Source: Candidatus Sumerlaeia bacterium | GTDB lineage: Bacteria > Sumerlaeota > Sumerlaeia > SLMS01 > JAHLLQ01 | Assembly (NCBI GenBank): GCA_028284075.1 | Contig: JANQSL010000137.1 | Span: forward strand, 1 to 36,915 | Length of the DNA stretch: 36,915 nt | Reading direction: 5' to 3' | Shown here: positions 23,796 to 32,737 of the stretch, in pieces | Layout of the letters: every line of letters begins with the position of its first letter | How positions within the stretch are numbered: position 1 is the first letter of the stretch | Program-made: the position numbers and the translations under genes | Notes under the pieces: generated by a model | The model's database searches: none | Told to the model about the DNA's origin: nothing | What the model saw: the letters and a program-made list of their open reading frames with translations, nothing else

Positions 23796-25126
23796 CTCAT
23801 TGTCTCCCAATCGTTGGCAAAGGCGTCCGTAAACCCTTCACGCGTGTAGTCCTTGAACACGTCCTCACGTGAGGCGAGTAACCGCTGCACCTGACTGTCA
23901 TCCTTGGGCACCCATTCGATAATGAGATGCCGCCCGAGGCGTGCGAGTGATTCCGAAATCTTGTAAAGAGGAACGTTGTTTCCGATGGCAAGATGATGAA
24001 TGAGAGCCAGCGCCATCAGGGAATCAGCGGGACCTCGTTCTTCCAGTGACATGCGCTCGCGGAAGTCCCATCCCAGCCCGGGAGACGGATTTGTCAGATC
24101 CATGACCAGGGGAAGTATATTGGATTTCCTTGTTTTCATACATTCTCGATAATGCAGGTCGGCCGCGTTGTGATCAGCTTCGAAAGCAATAACATAATCC
24201 ACGCGCGTGGCTGCAATTCCGCTGAATTCGCCTGTGTTTGCGCCGAGGTCCCAGACAACTTGTGGACTGACCTCGTCGAGATAATCCGCAACAATCCGTT
24301 TTTTCTCGTCAAAGGCCGATTCACTGTAGTTCGTCTCGCTATAGTACCCTTCCCAGGCGGACGCGGCAGCGGGTGACTTCAGAGATCGAATACTCGATTT
24401 GAGGCTGTCGAGGATTCCCCGAATTCCCTGTTCGCTGACATCGCTGCGGTTTACTCTTCCTGCGGCTGCTGATTCATTGCCTGCGTAGCGGTCCTGCATA
24501 CGTGCGTGGAGATGAACGTGAGCCGCCAGCCCGGGTTTCAGTCGTGTTCGTATCGGAAGAAGTGTTGCCGCAAGGTCCAGTGGCATACCATCGATATGGT
24601 TGCGTCCCATTAACAACAGCCGTGGATCACGGCGGGAAGCAAGCGCCAGAGGGGCAAGGAAGTGCTGACAAAACTGCCGGTATGCCTCCCAGGGCCGTCC
24701 TTCGATGCGGACGCTGAGAGATAGTGTGTCGATCAGCACGGGCCGCGCCTTGTGAAACTGAATGTTGAAGGCGGGAGCATCCTTCAGGATCATCCCGAAA
24801 TCCATGGCACGTTCCGCAATATCGAGCGTCGCGATGGCCGCATCGCGAAGCATCGAGAACGACCATTCCCACGGGTAAGAGACAAACTCGATTTCATCCG
24901 GCTTCAGGATCTTCCAGGCGCCGGAATCCGCGACAGGCTGCTCCTCGTGTGGAATGAGAAGGTCGGCCTTGACCAGATTCTCGTAAAGACCGCTCTCCAT
25001 TAGACGTGAGTAATCGTCACGGGCGGCATCGGTGACATGCCGGTAGACCACACTGTCTCGACGGAAAACCCACCCCTTCGGATCACGAAAGGAACCGGCC
25101 TCGAGGCCATCCGTTTTTCGAATCAT
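23729..25126 (-). CDS. Two-domain class I SAM-dependent methyltransferase with kinase-like N-terminal half
   Basis: The protein has 465 residues. The C-terminal half is a Rossmann methyltransferase: VWDLGANTGEFS (291-302, motif I), acidic AFEADHN (strand 2), LALIHHLAIGNNVP and LIIEWVPKDD. The N-terminal half (1-240) is a conserved companion domain of this family. It contains DAPAFNIQF (Asp116 and Asn121) followed by PVLIDTLSL (Asp133), which resembles the D-x4-N catalytic loop and the metal-binding Asp of aminoglycoside-phosphotransferase/lipopolysaccharide kinase folds; that resemblance is my inference. Genes of this type are often loosely annotated as nodulation or L11-type methyltransferases. 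The start ATG overlaps the stop of the small YIDPGAG protein (ATGA, 25123-25126), and its 3' end overlaps the sulfatase-fold gene by 67 bases, so the three form one coupled operon. Confidence 0.85.
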   Translation of the reverse strand: MIRKTDGLEAGSFRDPKGWVFRRDSVVYRHVTDAARDDYSRLMESGLYENLVKADLLIPHEEQPVADSGAWKILKPDEIEFVSYPWEWSFSMLRDAAIATLDIAERAMDFGMILKDAPAFNIQFHKARPVLIDTLSLSVRIEGRPWEAYRQFCQHFLAPLALASRRDPRLLLMGRNHIDGMPLDLAATLLPIRTRLKPGLAAHVHLHARMQDRYAGNESAAAGRVNRSDVSEQGIRGILDSLKSSIRSLKSPAAASAWEGYYSETNYSESAFDEKKRIVADYLDEVSPQVVWDLGANTGEFSGIAATRVDYVIAFEADHNAADLHYRECMKTRKSNILPLVMDLTNPSPGLGWDFRERMSLEERGPADSLMALALIHHLAIGNNVPLYKISESLARLGRHLIIEWVPKDDSQVQRLLASREDVFKDYTREGFTDAFANDWETMRCQKVGDSVRELFLLRNRTTTQ

Positions 25127-25353
25127 TTGCGTGACTTGACGGATTCCAGAAAGCGGCTGAATCCCATCCGGATGCGCTGCCAGATGATTTTGAAAAAGAG
25201 GAGACCGCCGAAGATTGCCGCGAGAATAACCTGCAGGAGGGCACTGCCCGCACCCGGATCAATATAGGCGAAAGCGTTTCCCGGCGTAACGACCAGCATA
25301 ACCAGCATCACTGTGATCAGAGGCGTTAGAAAAAAAACGGGAAGTCGCTTCAT
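25123..25353 (-). CDS. Small membrane protein with YIDPGAGS motif
   Basis: The 76-residue product has an N-terminal hydrophobic signal or anchor (FFLTPLITVMLVMLVVTPG), then AYIDPGAGSALLQVILAAIF, a second membrane helix (LLQVILAAIFGGLLFFKIIW) and a basic tail (QRIRMGFSRFLESVKSRK). The YIDPG[AT]GS-x-L-L-Q motif recurs in small proteins that I have seen beside this methyltransferase type and sulfatase-fold proteins in other Gram-negatives; no function is established as far as I know. AAGGA lies about eight bases before the ATG. It is the first gene of the three-gene operon and overlaps the methyltransferase start by four bases. It may be a scaffold or membrane adaptor for the two enzymes (inference). 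Confidence 0.8.
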   Translation of the reverse strand: MKRLPVFFLTPLITVMLVMLVVTPGNAFAYIDPGAGSALLQVILAAIFGGLLFFKIIWQRIRMGFSRFLESVKSRK

Positions 25354-25437
25354 CCATGGATTCCTTGACGTTTGTGAGCTTCATGCAAGGAAAAGCCTCC
25401 GCGGATGTCAAAGGCGAATCCGGTCCGGGCGGAGTGT

Positions 25438-26262
25438 TCACTCCGGAGCAGCCTGCCTGTCCGGGCCAAAAACCCGTTTGTCCCATGTTTTCTCCATGGT
25501 CTTGCGGGCGATTTCCGGCAAATCCACTGTCAGGTCCATCTTGAGCAGAGACAGGGACGCTGAATCCGCGTCCACCGCCAGATCGTCGCTGTTGGAGGGC
25601 TCGGGGGTCAGGACCGAGTGGGTTCCGACATTCTTGTACCAAAGACGCCCGTCGATTTCCCGCACGACCGCGAACTCGTCCGTATAGAAGGAGGTTCCAT
25701 GATGAGTGTATCGGATTCCCCGCAGGTCATCAAAGACGATGTTGGGCACGTTCAGGTTCCAGAACGTTCGTGGCTCCTGAGGGCTCGTCAGCAGCCAGGG
25801 CACAAGTTCCTTCACCACCCGGGCGGCCGTTTCGAAACAGCGATGGCTGTCCTTCTTGTGAGACAGAGAGACGGCGAGTGCTTTCAGACCGAAAAAAGCG
25901 GATTCCATGGCACCGGCAACGGTTCCCGAGTAGAACACCGAGTTGCCCATGTTTCCACCGTTGTTGATTCCACTTAGCACCAGGTCGGGGCGATAGCCAT
26001 CCAGTGCCATCAATGCGAACTTCACACAATCGGCGGGCGTACCGTCCACAGCCCAGTTTCGTTCGCCACGCCTCTCGACTTCAAACTCCTCATGGACCGT
26101 CAGTCCGCATCCGGAGCCGGACATCTCCTGCAGAGGAGCCACGACTTGAACATCGTAATGGTCTTTGATTGTCTCGTAAAGACAGTTGATTCCCGGCGCA
26201 TCGATTCCGTCGTCGTTGACAAGAAGGATACGGGTCTTTGACAGATCGGATTTCAAAGTCAT
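25438..26262 (-). CDS. surE: 5'-nucleotidase / nucleotide phosphatase SurE
   Basis: SurE is a cytosolic, divalent-metal-dependent phosphatase acting on nucleoside 5'- and 3'-monophosphates and short polyphosphate. The 274-residue product carries the metal site: LLVNDDGIDAPG (Asp-Asp pair), MSGSGCGLT (Ser) and LSGINNGGNMGNSVFYSGTVAGAM (Asn). WAVDGTPADCVKFAL is the usual substrate-pocket segment. Length and motif order are normal for the family. A Shine-Dalgarno-like GGGTGAG lies just before the ATG at 26262. It lies 71 bases after the GH13 gene and 84 bases before the YIDPGAG operon, all on the same strand, so read-through is possible. Confidence 0.95.
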   Translation of the reverse strand: MTLKSDLSKTRILLVNDDGIDAPGINCLYETIKDHYDVQVVAPLQEMSGSGCGLTVHEEFEVERRGERNWAVDGTPADCVKFALMALDGYRPDLVLSGINNGGNMGNSVFYSGTVAGAMESAFFGLKALAVSLSHKKDSHRCFETAARVVKELVPWLLTSPQEPRTFWNLNVPNIVFDDLRGIRYTHHGTSFYTDEFAVVREIDGRLWYKNVGTHSVLTPEPSNSDDLAVDADSASLSLLKMDLTVDLPEIARKTMEKTWDKRVFGPDRQAAPE

Positions 26263-26333
26263 AATCTCACCCTTTCCCGAAGGGCGGGAAGTGAACGAGC
26301 GCTGATGAGACGCCTCAACAGGAAAGGCGGAAG

Positions 26334-28256
26334 CTATCGGATGATCAAGAGGTTGCCGGGCGATATGGGTTCCGGCAGCTTCTGCTGCGACAGAATGAGA
26401 GCATTGTAGGGTGCCAGCCGGACCGTTCCGCGGGCGGGAAGACCGTCCCGCTCTTCGCTGGCGGCATCGATCATTGTCGGGCCGAGGTTTTCATAGTCAT
26501 CGCCGTAGCGCGAGTTGTCTCCATTAAGTAGCACATGCCACGTGCCGGCGGCTGGAAATCCGATGTCATAGGTTTCCCATTCCGTTGCGGAGAAATTTGC
26601 AACGATAACGACATCGTCTCCGACGCCACCGTTTTCCCATCGCCGATAAGCGATGACTTTGGCATCATTGTTCACGTGGAAGACATCGATGTTCTGTCCC
26701 GTCAGTCCCTGAGTCGCATCGTCCACGTTGCGGCGAAGCCGGATCAGATCCTGATAGAACATAAAAATACCCGGGTACTGGTCCTTGTGCGTCCAGTCCA
26801 TAAGCCATGTGTTCGGATCGTTAATATCCCAGAATCCGTCCATGAGAATTTCCTGACCCATGAGAATCATGGGTATGCCGGGAGCGGTCATGAGAATTGT
26901 CGCCGCCAGTGTGGATCGCCTTCGTGAGTACCACGAGTCCGGTTGGTCGAACCAGATTCTGGAGGGAAGGCGTGTGCCGCCGTTGCCGACCTCGTCGTGG
27001 CTTTCCACATAGTTCACGCGGCTGAATGCGTCCGCCGAATAGCGCGCAAGGATGGCGTCTCTCAGCAGGAACATGTTTCGATCGTTGTCGTCGCCCGTGG
27101 CGGCCGTATCGCCGAGAACGTTGCGGAGGAAATCATCCCACTGGCTGTCGAACCCGAAGCCGAAGTTGTCGTTTGTATCGCGGACGATATCGTTCTTAAC
27201 GCCGAATTCCTCGGCGATCATGATCTTTCCCGGCCATTGTGCATCAACCGCGTCGTTCATTTCTCGAAGCAGTTGCTGTCCGCCGGGCAGAGCCTCTCCG
27301 CCGTTCTTTGCTCTGATATTGCTTGTTGAATCCCACCGGATTCCATCGATGCGGTAGGTATCGAGGAAGTACTCCGTGTTATCGATGATATAGCTTCGCA
27401 CCTCCGGAAGCGAGTAGTTGGGTCGCGTGTCTCCCCAATCTGTTCCGATGTCGTTCGAGTTATGAAAGTAAATTCCACCAGGAAACACTGTTGAACTGAA
27501 CCCGTCGAATTGCCAGATATCCAGGTCCGTTGGTCCGTAATGATTGTGAACCACATCGATCAGCACGGCGATCCCGCGTTTGTGACACTCATCGATGAAC
27601 TGCATGAACTGGCGGGGAGTACCATAGGCACTTTCGACAGTGTACGGATACGCAGGATTGTATCCCCACGAAAAATCCCCGCCGAATTCGTGGATCGGCA
27701 TGAGTTGGATGCCATTAACACCGAGTTCCACCAGATGATCGAGACGTTGAAGGGCCGACAGAAACGTTCCCGGCAACCCTCCCGGTGAATCGTTGAACGC
27801 ACCAATGTGCATCTCGTAGAGCACAAGCTCGTTCCAGGTCGGCATCTCGTAGTCATTGCTTTGCCAGTTGTGGCTGAGATCGCCGATAATGCTGTTGGCG
27901 TCCGTTCCTGAATTCTGCACATCCGTCGAGCGCGGGTCCTTTTTCCACAGGAGTTGTCCGCCGTTTCTGATCACGTATTTATACTGCTGGCCCACCGAGG
28001 CACCGGGAACATCGACCGACCAGTTACCGTCTCCTTCACCGGAGAGTGGTGTCGATGTGGTGCTCCAGCCGTTGAACTGCCCCGCAACGTGGACAGAATC
28101 CGCGTTTGGCGCCCAGACGCGGAAAGCAACTCCGCCATCGTAGATGATTGGACCAAACCCTTCCCGGAGCGACGGTGCGCTCAAGACGGCTGAGGTCCAC
28201 AGCGTCAGGGCTGTGGCCATTGCAATTTGGCGGATGGATGCGTGGGTTTCGGTCAT
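26334..28256 (-). CDS. Secreted GH13 alpha-amylase-family enzyme with CBM48 (branching-enzyme-like)
   Basis: The 640-residue product has a signal peptide (residues 1-27, ending AVLSA). A CBM48/isoamylase N-terminal domain follows (about 40-125, with VAFRVWAPNADSVHVAGQFN), then a GH13 (beta/alpha)8 barrel and a C-terminal beta domain. The four GH13 regions are visible: DVVHNH (about 234-239), GIRWDS with nucleophile Asp309, IAEEFG with acid/base Glu349 or Glu350, and ESHDE with Asp421. It acts on alpha-1,4-glucans. The layout resembles glycogen branching enzymes, but an exported version more likely hydrolyses or remodels external starch or glycogen. The ATG at 28256 has GGGGAG five bases upstream; the frame continues to 28796 only as a shadow of lptD. 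It is divergent from lptD. Confidence 0.88.
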   Translation of the reverse strand: MTETHASIRQIAMATALTLWTSAVLSAPSLREGFGPIIYDGGVAFRVWAPNADSVHVAGQFNGWSTTSTPLSGEGDGNWSVDVPGASVGQQYKYVIRNGGQLLWKKDPRSTDVQNSGTDANSIIGDLSHNWQSNDYEMPTWNELVLYEMHIGAFNDSPGGLPGTFLSALQRLDHLVELGVNGIQLMPIHEFGGDFSWGYNPAYPYTVESAYGTPRQFMQFIDECHKRGIAVLIDVVHNHYGPTDLDIWQFDGFSSTVFPGGIYFHNSNDIGTDWGDTRPNYSLPEVRSYIIDNTEYFLDTYRIDGIRWDSTSNIRAKNGGEALPGGQQLLREMNDAVDAQWPGKIMIAEEFGVKNDIVRDTNDNFGFGFDSQWDDFLRNVLGDTAATGDDNDRNMFLLRDAILARYSADAFSRVNYVESHDEVGNGGTRLPSRIWFDQPDSWYSRRRSTLAATILMTAPGIPMILMGQEILMDGFWDINDPNTWLMDWTHKDQYPGIFMFYQDLIRLRRNVDDATQGLTGQNIDVFHVNNDAKVIAYRRWENGGVGDDVVIVANFSATEWETYDIGFPAAGTWHVLLNGDNSRYGDDYENLGPTMIDAASEERDGLPARGTVRLAPYNALILSQQKLPEPISPGNLLIIR

Positions 28257-28283
28257 GGAGGCTCCCCTCGGATACTTGCCGAG

Positions 28284-28301
28284 CGGAGGATGCCTCCTCC
28301 G
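28284..28301 (-). promoter_or_regulatory. Small hairpin in the 5' leader of the GH13 gene
   Basis: CGGAGGA (28284-28290) and TCCTCCG (28295-28301) form a 7-bp stem with a 4-base loop, about 28 bases upstream of the GH13 start codon. It has no U-tract on either strand, so it is not a terminator. It may shape the leader or mark an operator in the 279-base divergent spacer shared with lptD; no promoter boxes are convincing. Confidence 0.35.
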
Positions 28302-28535
28302 TGCCCCCGCCTGCCACTCGTTTCGTTCAAATCGGGAAGTCGTGAAGACCCGGTTTTTACCCCGTTTTATTGAGCGCATGGCAGGGTCCTGGAGCTTGGC
28401 GAAGGGCTCGAACCCAGCCTGTACCGCGCCACGGCGAGGCCTGCCGGATGCCTGAATCCAATTCCCTTGCCACTCCCCCCGGCACCTCGGAACGTGAACT
28501 GTCTCGACTTTGACGCGGTTGATTGCCCACTCCGA

Positions 28536-31088
28536 ATGCATTTCGCTCCGGTACGCCCTTTTGTCCGTTTCCTCCTGACTCTTGTCTGCGCGCTCGTCGT
28601 GGGGGCATCCGGGCATGTCTCGGCCCAGGGGACCGGAGTCGCCATCAATCCGGCTGGCGGAGAGGAAAATGTAACCCTTCAGGGTGAGGTTTTCTCTGTA
28701 AACAACGTTGCCTACAGTTTCAGTCGCCCTGTCATCACGAGCGGAGACATCTCCATCACGGCCGACCGGATACGCCTCGATTATACCACCCAGCAAATTG
28801 AGGCCGATGGAAACGTCATTTACTCCTCACCCGATTCGGAAGTCCGGGGTGAGCGCGGCCGCTACGATTTTCGTCGGAAAGAGGGCGTCGCGTGGGGTGT
28901 TGAAGGCGTCCACCAGGGAGTCTTTTTCCGGGCCGAGTGGGACGAAGAAACCCAGGGGCCTTCCTTCCGCCGCATCAGTGAGGACGAAGCTCTGTTTCGC
29001 GGCGCTTCCTGGACGACCAGCGGCTTTCCGGTTCCCACATGGCACATGAAGGCAAAGGAGATCATCCTCTTCCCCGATGATCGCGTTTTCATGCGTGAAG
29101 CCAAACTCTATGTCCGTGGCGTCCCCGTTCTCTATTTTCCCATCTTCACCTATGGCTTTCGCGAAGACAATCCCTGGACGATTGAGGCCGGCGTTAGAAG
29201 CAGATACGGTGTCTATCTCAGCATTGGCTATCTCTTCAGGCACGAAGCCCGTGTTCCTGACTGGAACAATGATGAAAAGTATCGAACGCGCTCGCGGGGA
29301 AACCTGAGACTTCGCTCCGATTTGTTCAGCGGCGGTGCTGTTGGAATTGGAACGAAATATCGTTATGAGTTCGGATTTCGCCGTCATATTGGGGATCTTG
29401 AGCTGTATGGAATTCGTGACAGCGTGCGTGAGGTTCGTGGCGACAACGACAAGAATCGTTATGTCTATCGCCATCGTCACAACAGCGTTTTCGGAAACAC
29501 TATCTGGCAGCTCAACGCGGACTGGATGAGCGATCCGGACATGTACCAGGATTTTCTTGATCCGCTCAGTGATGTGGAGCGGGGGCGCATTCCCGAGCGC
29601 CGCTTCCGTGCCGCCGTGACGTATCTGCAGGAAGACTGGCTGGCACGTTTCTCGACGGAATTCAAGGACCGGATTACTCTCGACGAATACCAGGACCCGG
29701 CCGAGCCCCTGGCGGACAATCTCAACTACGACCCCGATCCCAACTTCAGGAAGCAGTCGGGAGACGATATCGACGGTATCAGCGAAGACCGGTACGGACG
29801 TGTTTCCGAGAAGTTCAACGGCCGCGTTGCCACACGCCTTCTGCCGTTTTTCCGCACGCCGCTGCACTGGCAGACGCGTGCGAACGCATTCAGCGCACTC
29901 GATGCAGGGTTCAATGAGTTCGATGACGACGATGACGCCCGGTATACCGGTGGCGATCTCTATGGCTCACTTACTCACAGAACACGCCTGGACGGCGACG
30001 GCCGCTTCACATGGCTGAATACCGTTGGGGCCGGAATAGGTCACTATGACCGCAGCGACGATTCATTAATCGATGATGACATTCCCGTCTCCGGCGCGAC
30101 CTCCGTGGGAGGACTCACCTATCTTGACGACGATGAAGTGCTGGTCAGCAACGGAACCCGTAATCTTGACTACAGTGACGTCGATCCAACGTACCTGTGG
30201 GTCGACTATCGGAGCCGGTTGAACGCCCGTTTCACCGAGAACGTCTCGGGTTTTGTGCAATACACCCTGCGTGACGGAACGAGCCGGGGCGTTGGAGGTT
30301 TCTGGGAACGGAGCGGGCGGACCGAGATTTTCGAGGATACCTACGATTTCCCTCAGGATGAACACTGGGTGGAAGGTCAGCTTCATTACTCGCCTCTCTA
30401 CCCGAAAATCGATCTTTACCTGACCGGCGGTTACAACCTGCAGCAGGACTTTCAGCTTCGGCCGAACGAGAAGCTCTATTACGCGGGGGCCGGAGCGGAA
30501 TGGGAGAATGATTCCGGCGAATGGGTGGCAGCCTCGGAACTCCTTTTCCAGGGCCGTCAGGCGCGCGACCGACGCGATCCTGGTGAGTATGACTTCACAG
30601 AGCTTTCCGGCAACGCGTCACTGCGTTATGTTCCTCTGCACGGCCGCTACTGGGGCGGTCTGCTCTTGAGCGGCAGAGCTCCATTCGACGACGACCCTGT
30701 GAGGGATCCCTCCCGCCGCCGCCGCCGTTTCGACGAAACGAGCTCGGATCTGTCCATTCGTCCCACGATTGGAAAGCAATTCGGTCCCAAGTATGCCGTT
30801 GAAGTTTCCGCGGAATACAGCACTCGCCTGCAGAAAATCAGCGAGGCGGGCATCACCGTTCAGCGGGATCTCTACGATGCGGATCTTTTTGTTTTCGCGG
30901 GTATGAAGGAGAACACCTTCCGCGATCGGGACAAGGACCGCTCCTCCGATGACCGCCCGGATTCGAAGACCGAGTTTGACTTCAGGGTGGGTCTTCGGTT
31001 CAAGACTCCCGATGAGACCTCACGCCTTTCAGCGGTTTCCATCAAGACCATGCGTGATCGCGAACGCGAAGCCAGTTTCGTTGAATGA
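28536..31088 (+). CDS. lptD: LPS-assembly outer membrane protein LptD-like
   Basis: LptD is the outer-membrane barrel that, with LptE, inserts LPS in the outer leaflet. The 850-residue product begins with a signal peptide (MHFAPVRPFVRFLLTLVCALVVGASGHVSAQ). An OstA/LptA-like beta-jellyroll domain follows (about 40-150: GDISITADRIRLDYTTQQIE, ADGNVIYSSPDSEVRGERG), then MKAKEIILFPDDRVFMREAKLYVRGVPVLYFP, the usual junction to the barrel. After that there is a long run of amphipathic strands rich in Asp, Arg and aromatics. Only one Cys is visible, in the signal peptide, so the disulfide pairing of proteobacterial LptD is absent. ATG 28536 is preferred although no Shine-Dalgarno sequence is obvious. 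The stop overlaps the next gene's start (ATGA, 31085-31088). Overall similarity to characterised LptD is family-level. Confidence 0.85.
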   Translation: MHFAPVRPFVRFLLTLVCALVVGASGHVSAQGTGVAINPAGGEENVTLQGEVFSVNNVAYSFSRPVITSGDISITADRIRLDYTTQQIEADGNVIYSSPDSEVRGERGRYDFRRKEGVAWGVEGVHQGVFFRAEWDEETQGPSFRRISEDEALFRGASWTTSGFPVPTWHMKAKEIILFPDDRVFMREAKLYVRGVPVLYFPIFTYGFREDNPWTIEAGVRSRYGVYLSIGYLFRHEARVPDWNNDEKYRTRSRGNLRLRSDLFSGGAVGIGTKYRYEFGFRRHIGDLELYGIRDSVREVRGDNDKNRYVYRHRHNSVFGNTIWQLNADWMSDPDMYQDFLDPLSDVERGRIPERRFRAAVTYLQEDWLARFSTEFKDRITLDEYQDPAEPLADNLNYDPDPNFRKQSGDDIDGISEDRYGRVSEKFNGRVATRLLPFFRTPLHWQTRANAFSALDAGFNEFDDDDDARYTGGDLYGSLTHRTRLDGDGRFTWLNTVGAGIGHYDRSDDSLIDDDIPVSGATSVGGLTYLDDDEVLVSNGTRNLDYSDVDPTYLWVDYRSRLNARFTENVSGFVQYTLRDGTSRGVGGFWERSGRTEIFEDTYDFPQDEHWVEGQLHYSPLYPKIDLYLTGGYNLQQDFQLRPNEKLYYAGAGAEWENDSGEWVAASELLFQGRQARDRRDPGEYDFTELSGNASLRYVPLHGRYWGGLLLSGRAPFDDDPVRDPSRRRRRFDETSSDLSIRPTIGKQFGPKYAVEVSAEYSTRLQKISEAGITVQRDLYDADLFVFAGMKENTFRDRDKDRSSDDRPDSKTEFDFRVGLRFKTPDETSRLSAVSIKTMRDREREASFVE

Positions 31089-32737
31089 CCCCTGTCTTAC
31101 AAGATTCGCCTGATCGCATCGCTTCCGTTGCGAGCATCCTGGGTTGTGCAGCGTTCTTTGCTCTCCTGCTGGTCGTTCCTCTCGCGGTTCCGCCTCCATC
31201 CGTATTTCTGATTTTCACAATCACCTCTGAAGTCGTTTTTGCCAAGATGTTCGTCACGCGGCTTCTCTGCGTTGTTATCGTTGCGGCAACCGCTGTTCGC
31301 ATTCTTCGCAATATTCCCGGTGACTGGCGATTTGGTGCGGCGGCGCTTCCGTTTCTCTGTCTGCTGGCTTTTCTGCTGACACTGCTGTTGGCTTGTTTTT
31401 TCAGTCCCGCCCGCGCTTTCAGTTTCAGCCAGAGTTACTCTGAGATTGGTCTGACTCTCGCAACCCTTTGTGGAACCTTCTGTCTTACCACCGTTCGCCG
31501 CGTGAGGGCTCTTCTCTATGCGACATGTATCGCCGGCGTTGTTGTCGCACTGATCGGTTTGCTCACGCGATTTGTAACCGGAGAGATCATGGAGTTTCTT
31601 TATGGCCGAAATCCCTTCGGCGATCTGCTGGAGGCGGGTTCGGACATCTCAAGAGTGGAGGGAGGCCTCACTCGCGGACCATTCATGGCAACTCTTGCCA
31701 ATACCGAATTTGCCGGCAACTATATGGCTCTTGCGTTTCTTCTGGCCGGGTCGTGGCTCATGGACGGTTGGGGAACCCGACACCATCGAAATCCGGTCTT
31801 CTGGCTGATTGGAACAGGTTGTTTCGCGGTTCTTGGCGCGGCGGTTGTGTTGTCTGCAACGCGCGGCGCTCTCATTGTGATTATCGCCGGACTGATTGCG
31901 CGATGGCTGGCAACACTGAAGCTTCGTGGTTTGTACATCGCTGCTGCGCTGTGTACTCTCACGCTGTTGGCCACTCTGATTGGTGTCCGTGTCACAGCCC
32001 TTTGCGGAATCGCAGCTCTGCTTGGCGTACTCATCTGGCAACTCGCCACAGGTCAGTTTCTGACCCTTTGGAAGCCCATTGTTCCCGGAACCAAAGCGCT
32101 CTTGCTCTGCGGGGCTTCTGCCGGCGCCCTTCTCATTCTCGCCGTTCTTCTGCCCGGACCATGGCAATCCGGCTCCCTTTACGTTGTGGAGCGGCTCAGC
32201 GAAGCCGCATCGCCGGTTTCACGGTCGGTGCGCGAGCGCCTCACCTTCTACATGATCGCTTCCGGTATGGTCGCTGACAATCCGTTGCTTGGCATCGGAC
32301 CCGGACGGTTTGCTTCAGAATACCACACATATCTGGCGCTCCTCAACCAGCAGGACCCAAGTGGTGTCATGGAGCGTATTCACTACAGGCTTGAGACTCT
32401 TTATGCACGGCAAACCCACAACGACTACTTCCAGATCGCCGCGGAGCGCGGTGTTCCATCTCTCGCGTGCTTTCTTGCACTTGTTGCAACCGTACTCGCC
32501 GCTCTGGCCCGGATCGTACGAAGCAGACTCCACCAGGCGGAGGCAGTGGCGCACGCCCTGCTGACACTTATCTGTGGTTTCATGACAAACATGCTGACGA
32601 GCTTCCCGCTTTTTGAAGGCGCTCGTCTCGCGACATTCTACGGAATGCTGGCGGGGGCTCTTGCTCTCATCAGGATTGCATCTCTCAAAAGCGATCCGGT
32701 CCTGGCACCAACCACGACCACTCCGGACGGCGCCTAG
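31085..32737 (+). CDS. O-antigen ligase/polymerase-like membrane protein (WaaL/Wzy superfamily)
   Basis: The 550-residue protein is polytopic, with about 12 hydrophobic segments. A large extracytoplasmic loop (about residues 370-450) contains RERLTFYMIASGMVADNPLLG, GIGPGRFASEY and ARQTHNDYFQIAAERG. The last includes the His-containing motif (HNDYFQ..AERG) typical of the WaaL/O-antigen polymerase superfamily. Such enzymes join undecaprenyl-linked glycans to lipid A core or to each other on the periplasmic side. It is coupled to lptD through an ATGA overlap, which fits a role in LPS or another surface glycan. Its TAG stop lies in CTAG (32734-32737), also used by the convergent pseudokinase gene. 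Ligase versus polymerase cannot be decided. Confidence 0.9.
   Translation: MTPVLQDSPDRIASVASILGCAAFFALLLVVPLAVPPPSVFLIFTITSEVVFAKMFVTRLLCVVIVAATAVRILRNIPGDWRFGAAALPFLCLLAFLLTLLLACFFSPARAFSFSQSYSEIGLTLATLCGTFCLTTVRRVRALLYATCIAGVVVALIGLLTRFVTGEIMEFLYGRNPFGDLLEAGSDISRVEGGLTRGPFMATLANTEFAGNYMALAFLLAGSWLMDGWGTRHHRNPVFWLIGTGCFAVLGAAVVLSATRGALIVIIAGLIARWLATLKLRGLYIAAALCTLTLLATLIGVRVTALCGIAALLGVLIWQLATGQFLTLWKPIVPGTKALLLCGASAGALLILAVLLPGPWQSGSLYVVERLSEAASPVSRSVRERLTFYMIASGMVADNPLLGIGPGRFASEYHTYLALLNQQDPSGVMERIHYRLETLYARQTHNDYFQIAAERGVPSLACFLALVATVLAALARIVRSRLHQAEAVAHALLTLICGFMTNMLTSFPLFEGARLATFYGMLAGALALIRIASLKSDPVLAPTTTTPDGA

Noticed and set aside
26270-26330. Short inverted repeat between the GH13 gene and surE as a possible terminator
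   Set aside because: The stem is only four to five bases and no U-tract follows in either direction.
28400-28425. T-arm-like GGGCTCGAACCC suggestive of a tRNA
   Set aside because: The loop has six rather than seven bases and no acceptor, D or anticodon arms can be built around it.
28257-28796. N-terminal extension of the GH13 frame
   Set aside because: It lies antisense to the start of lptD and runs through the spacer; the signal peptide and ribosome-binding site place the start at 28256.
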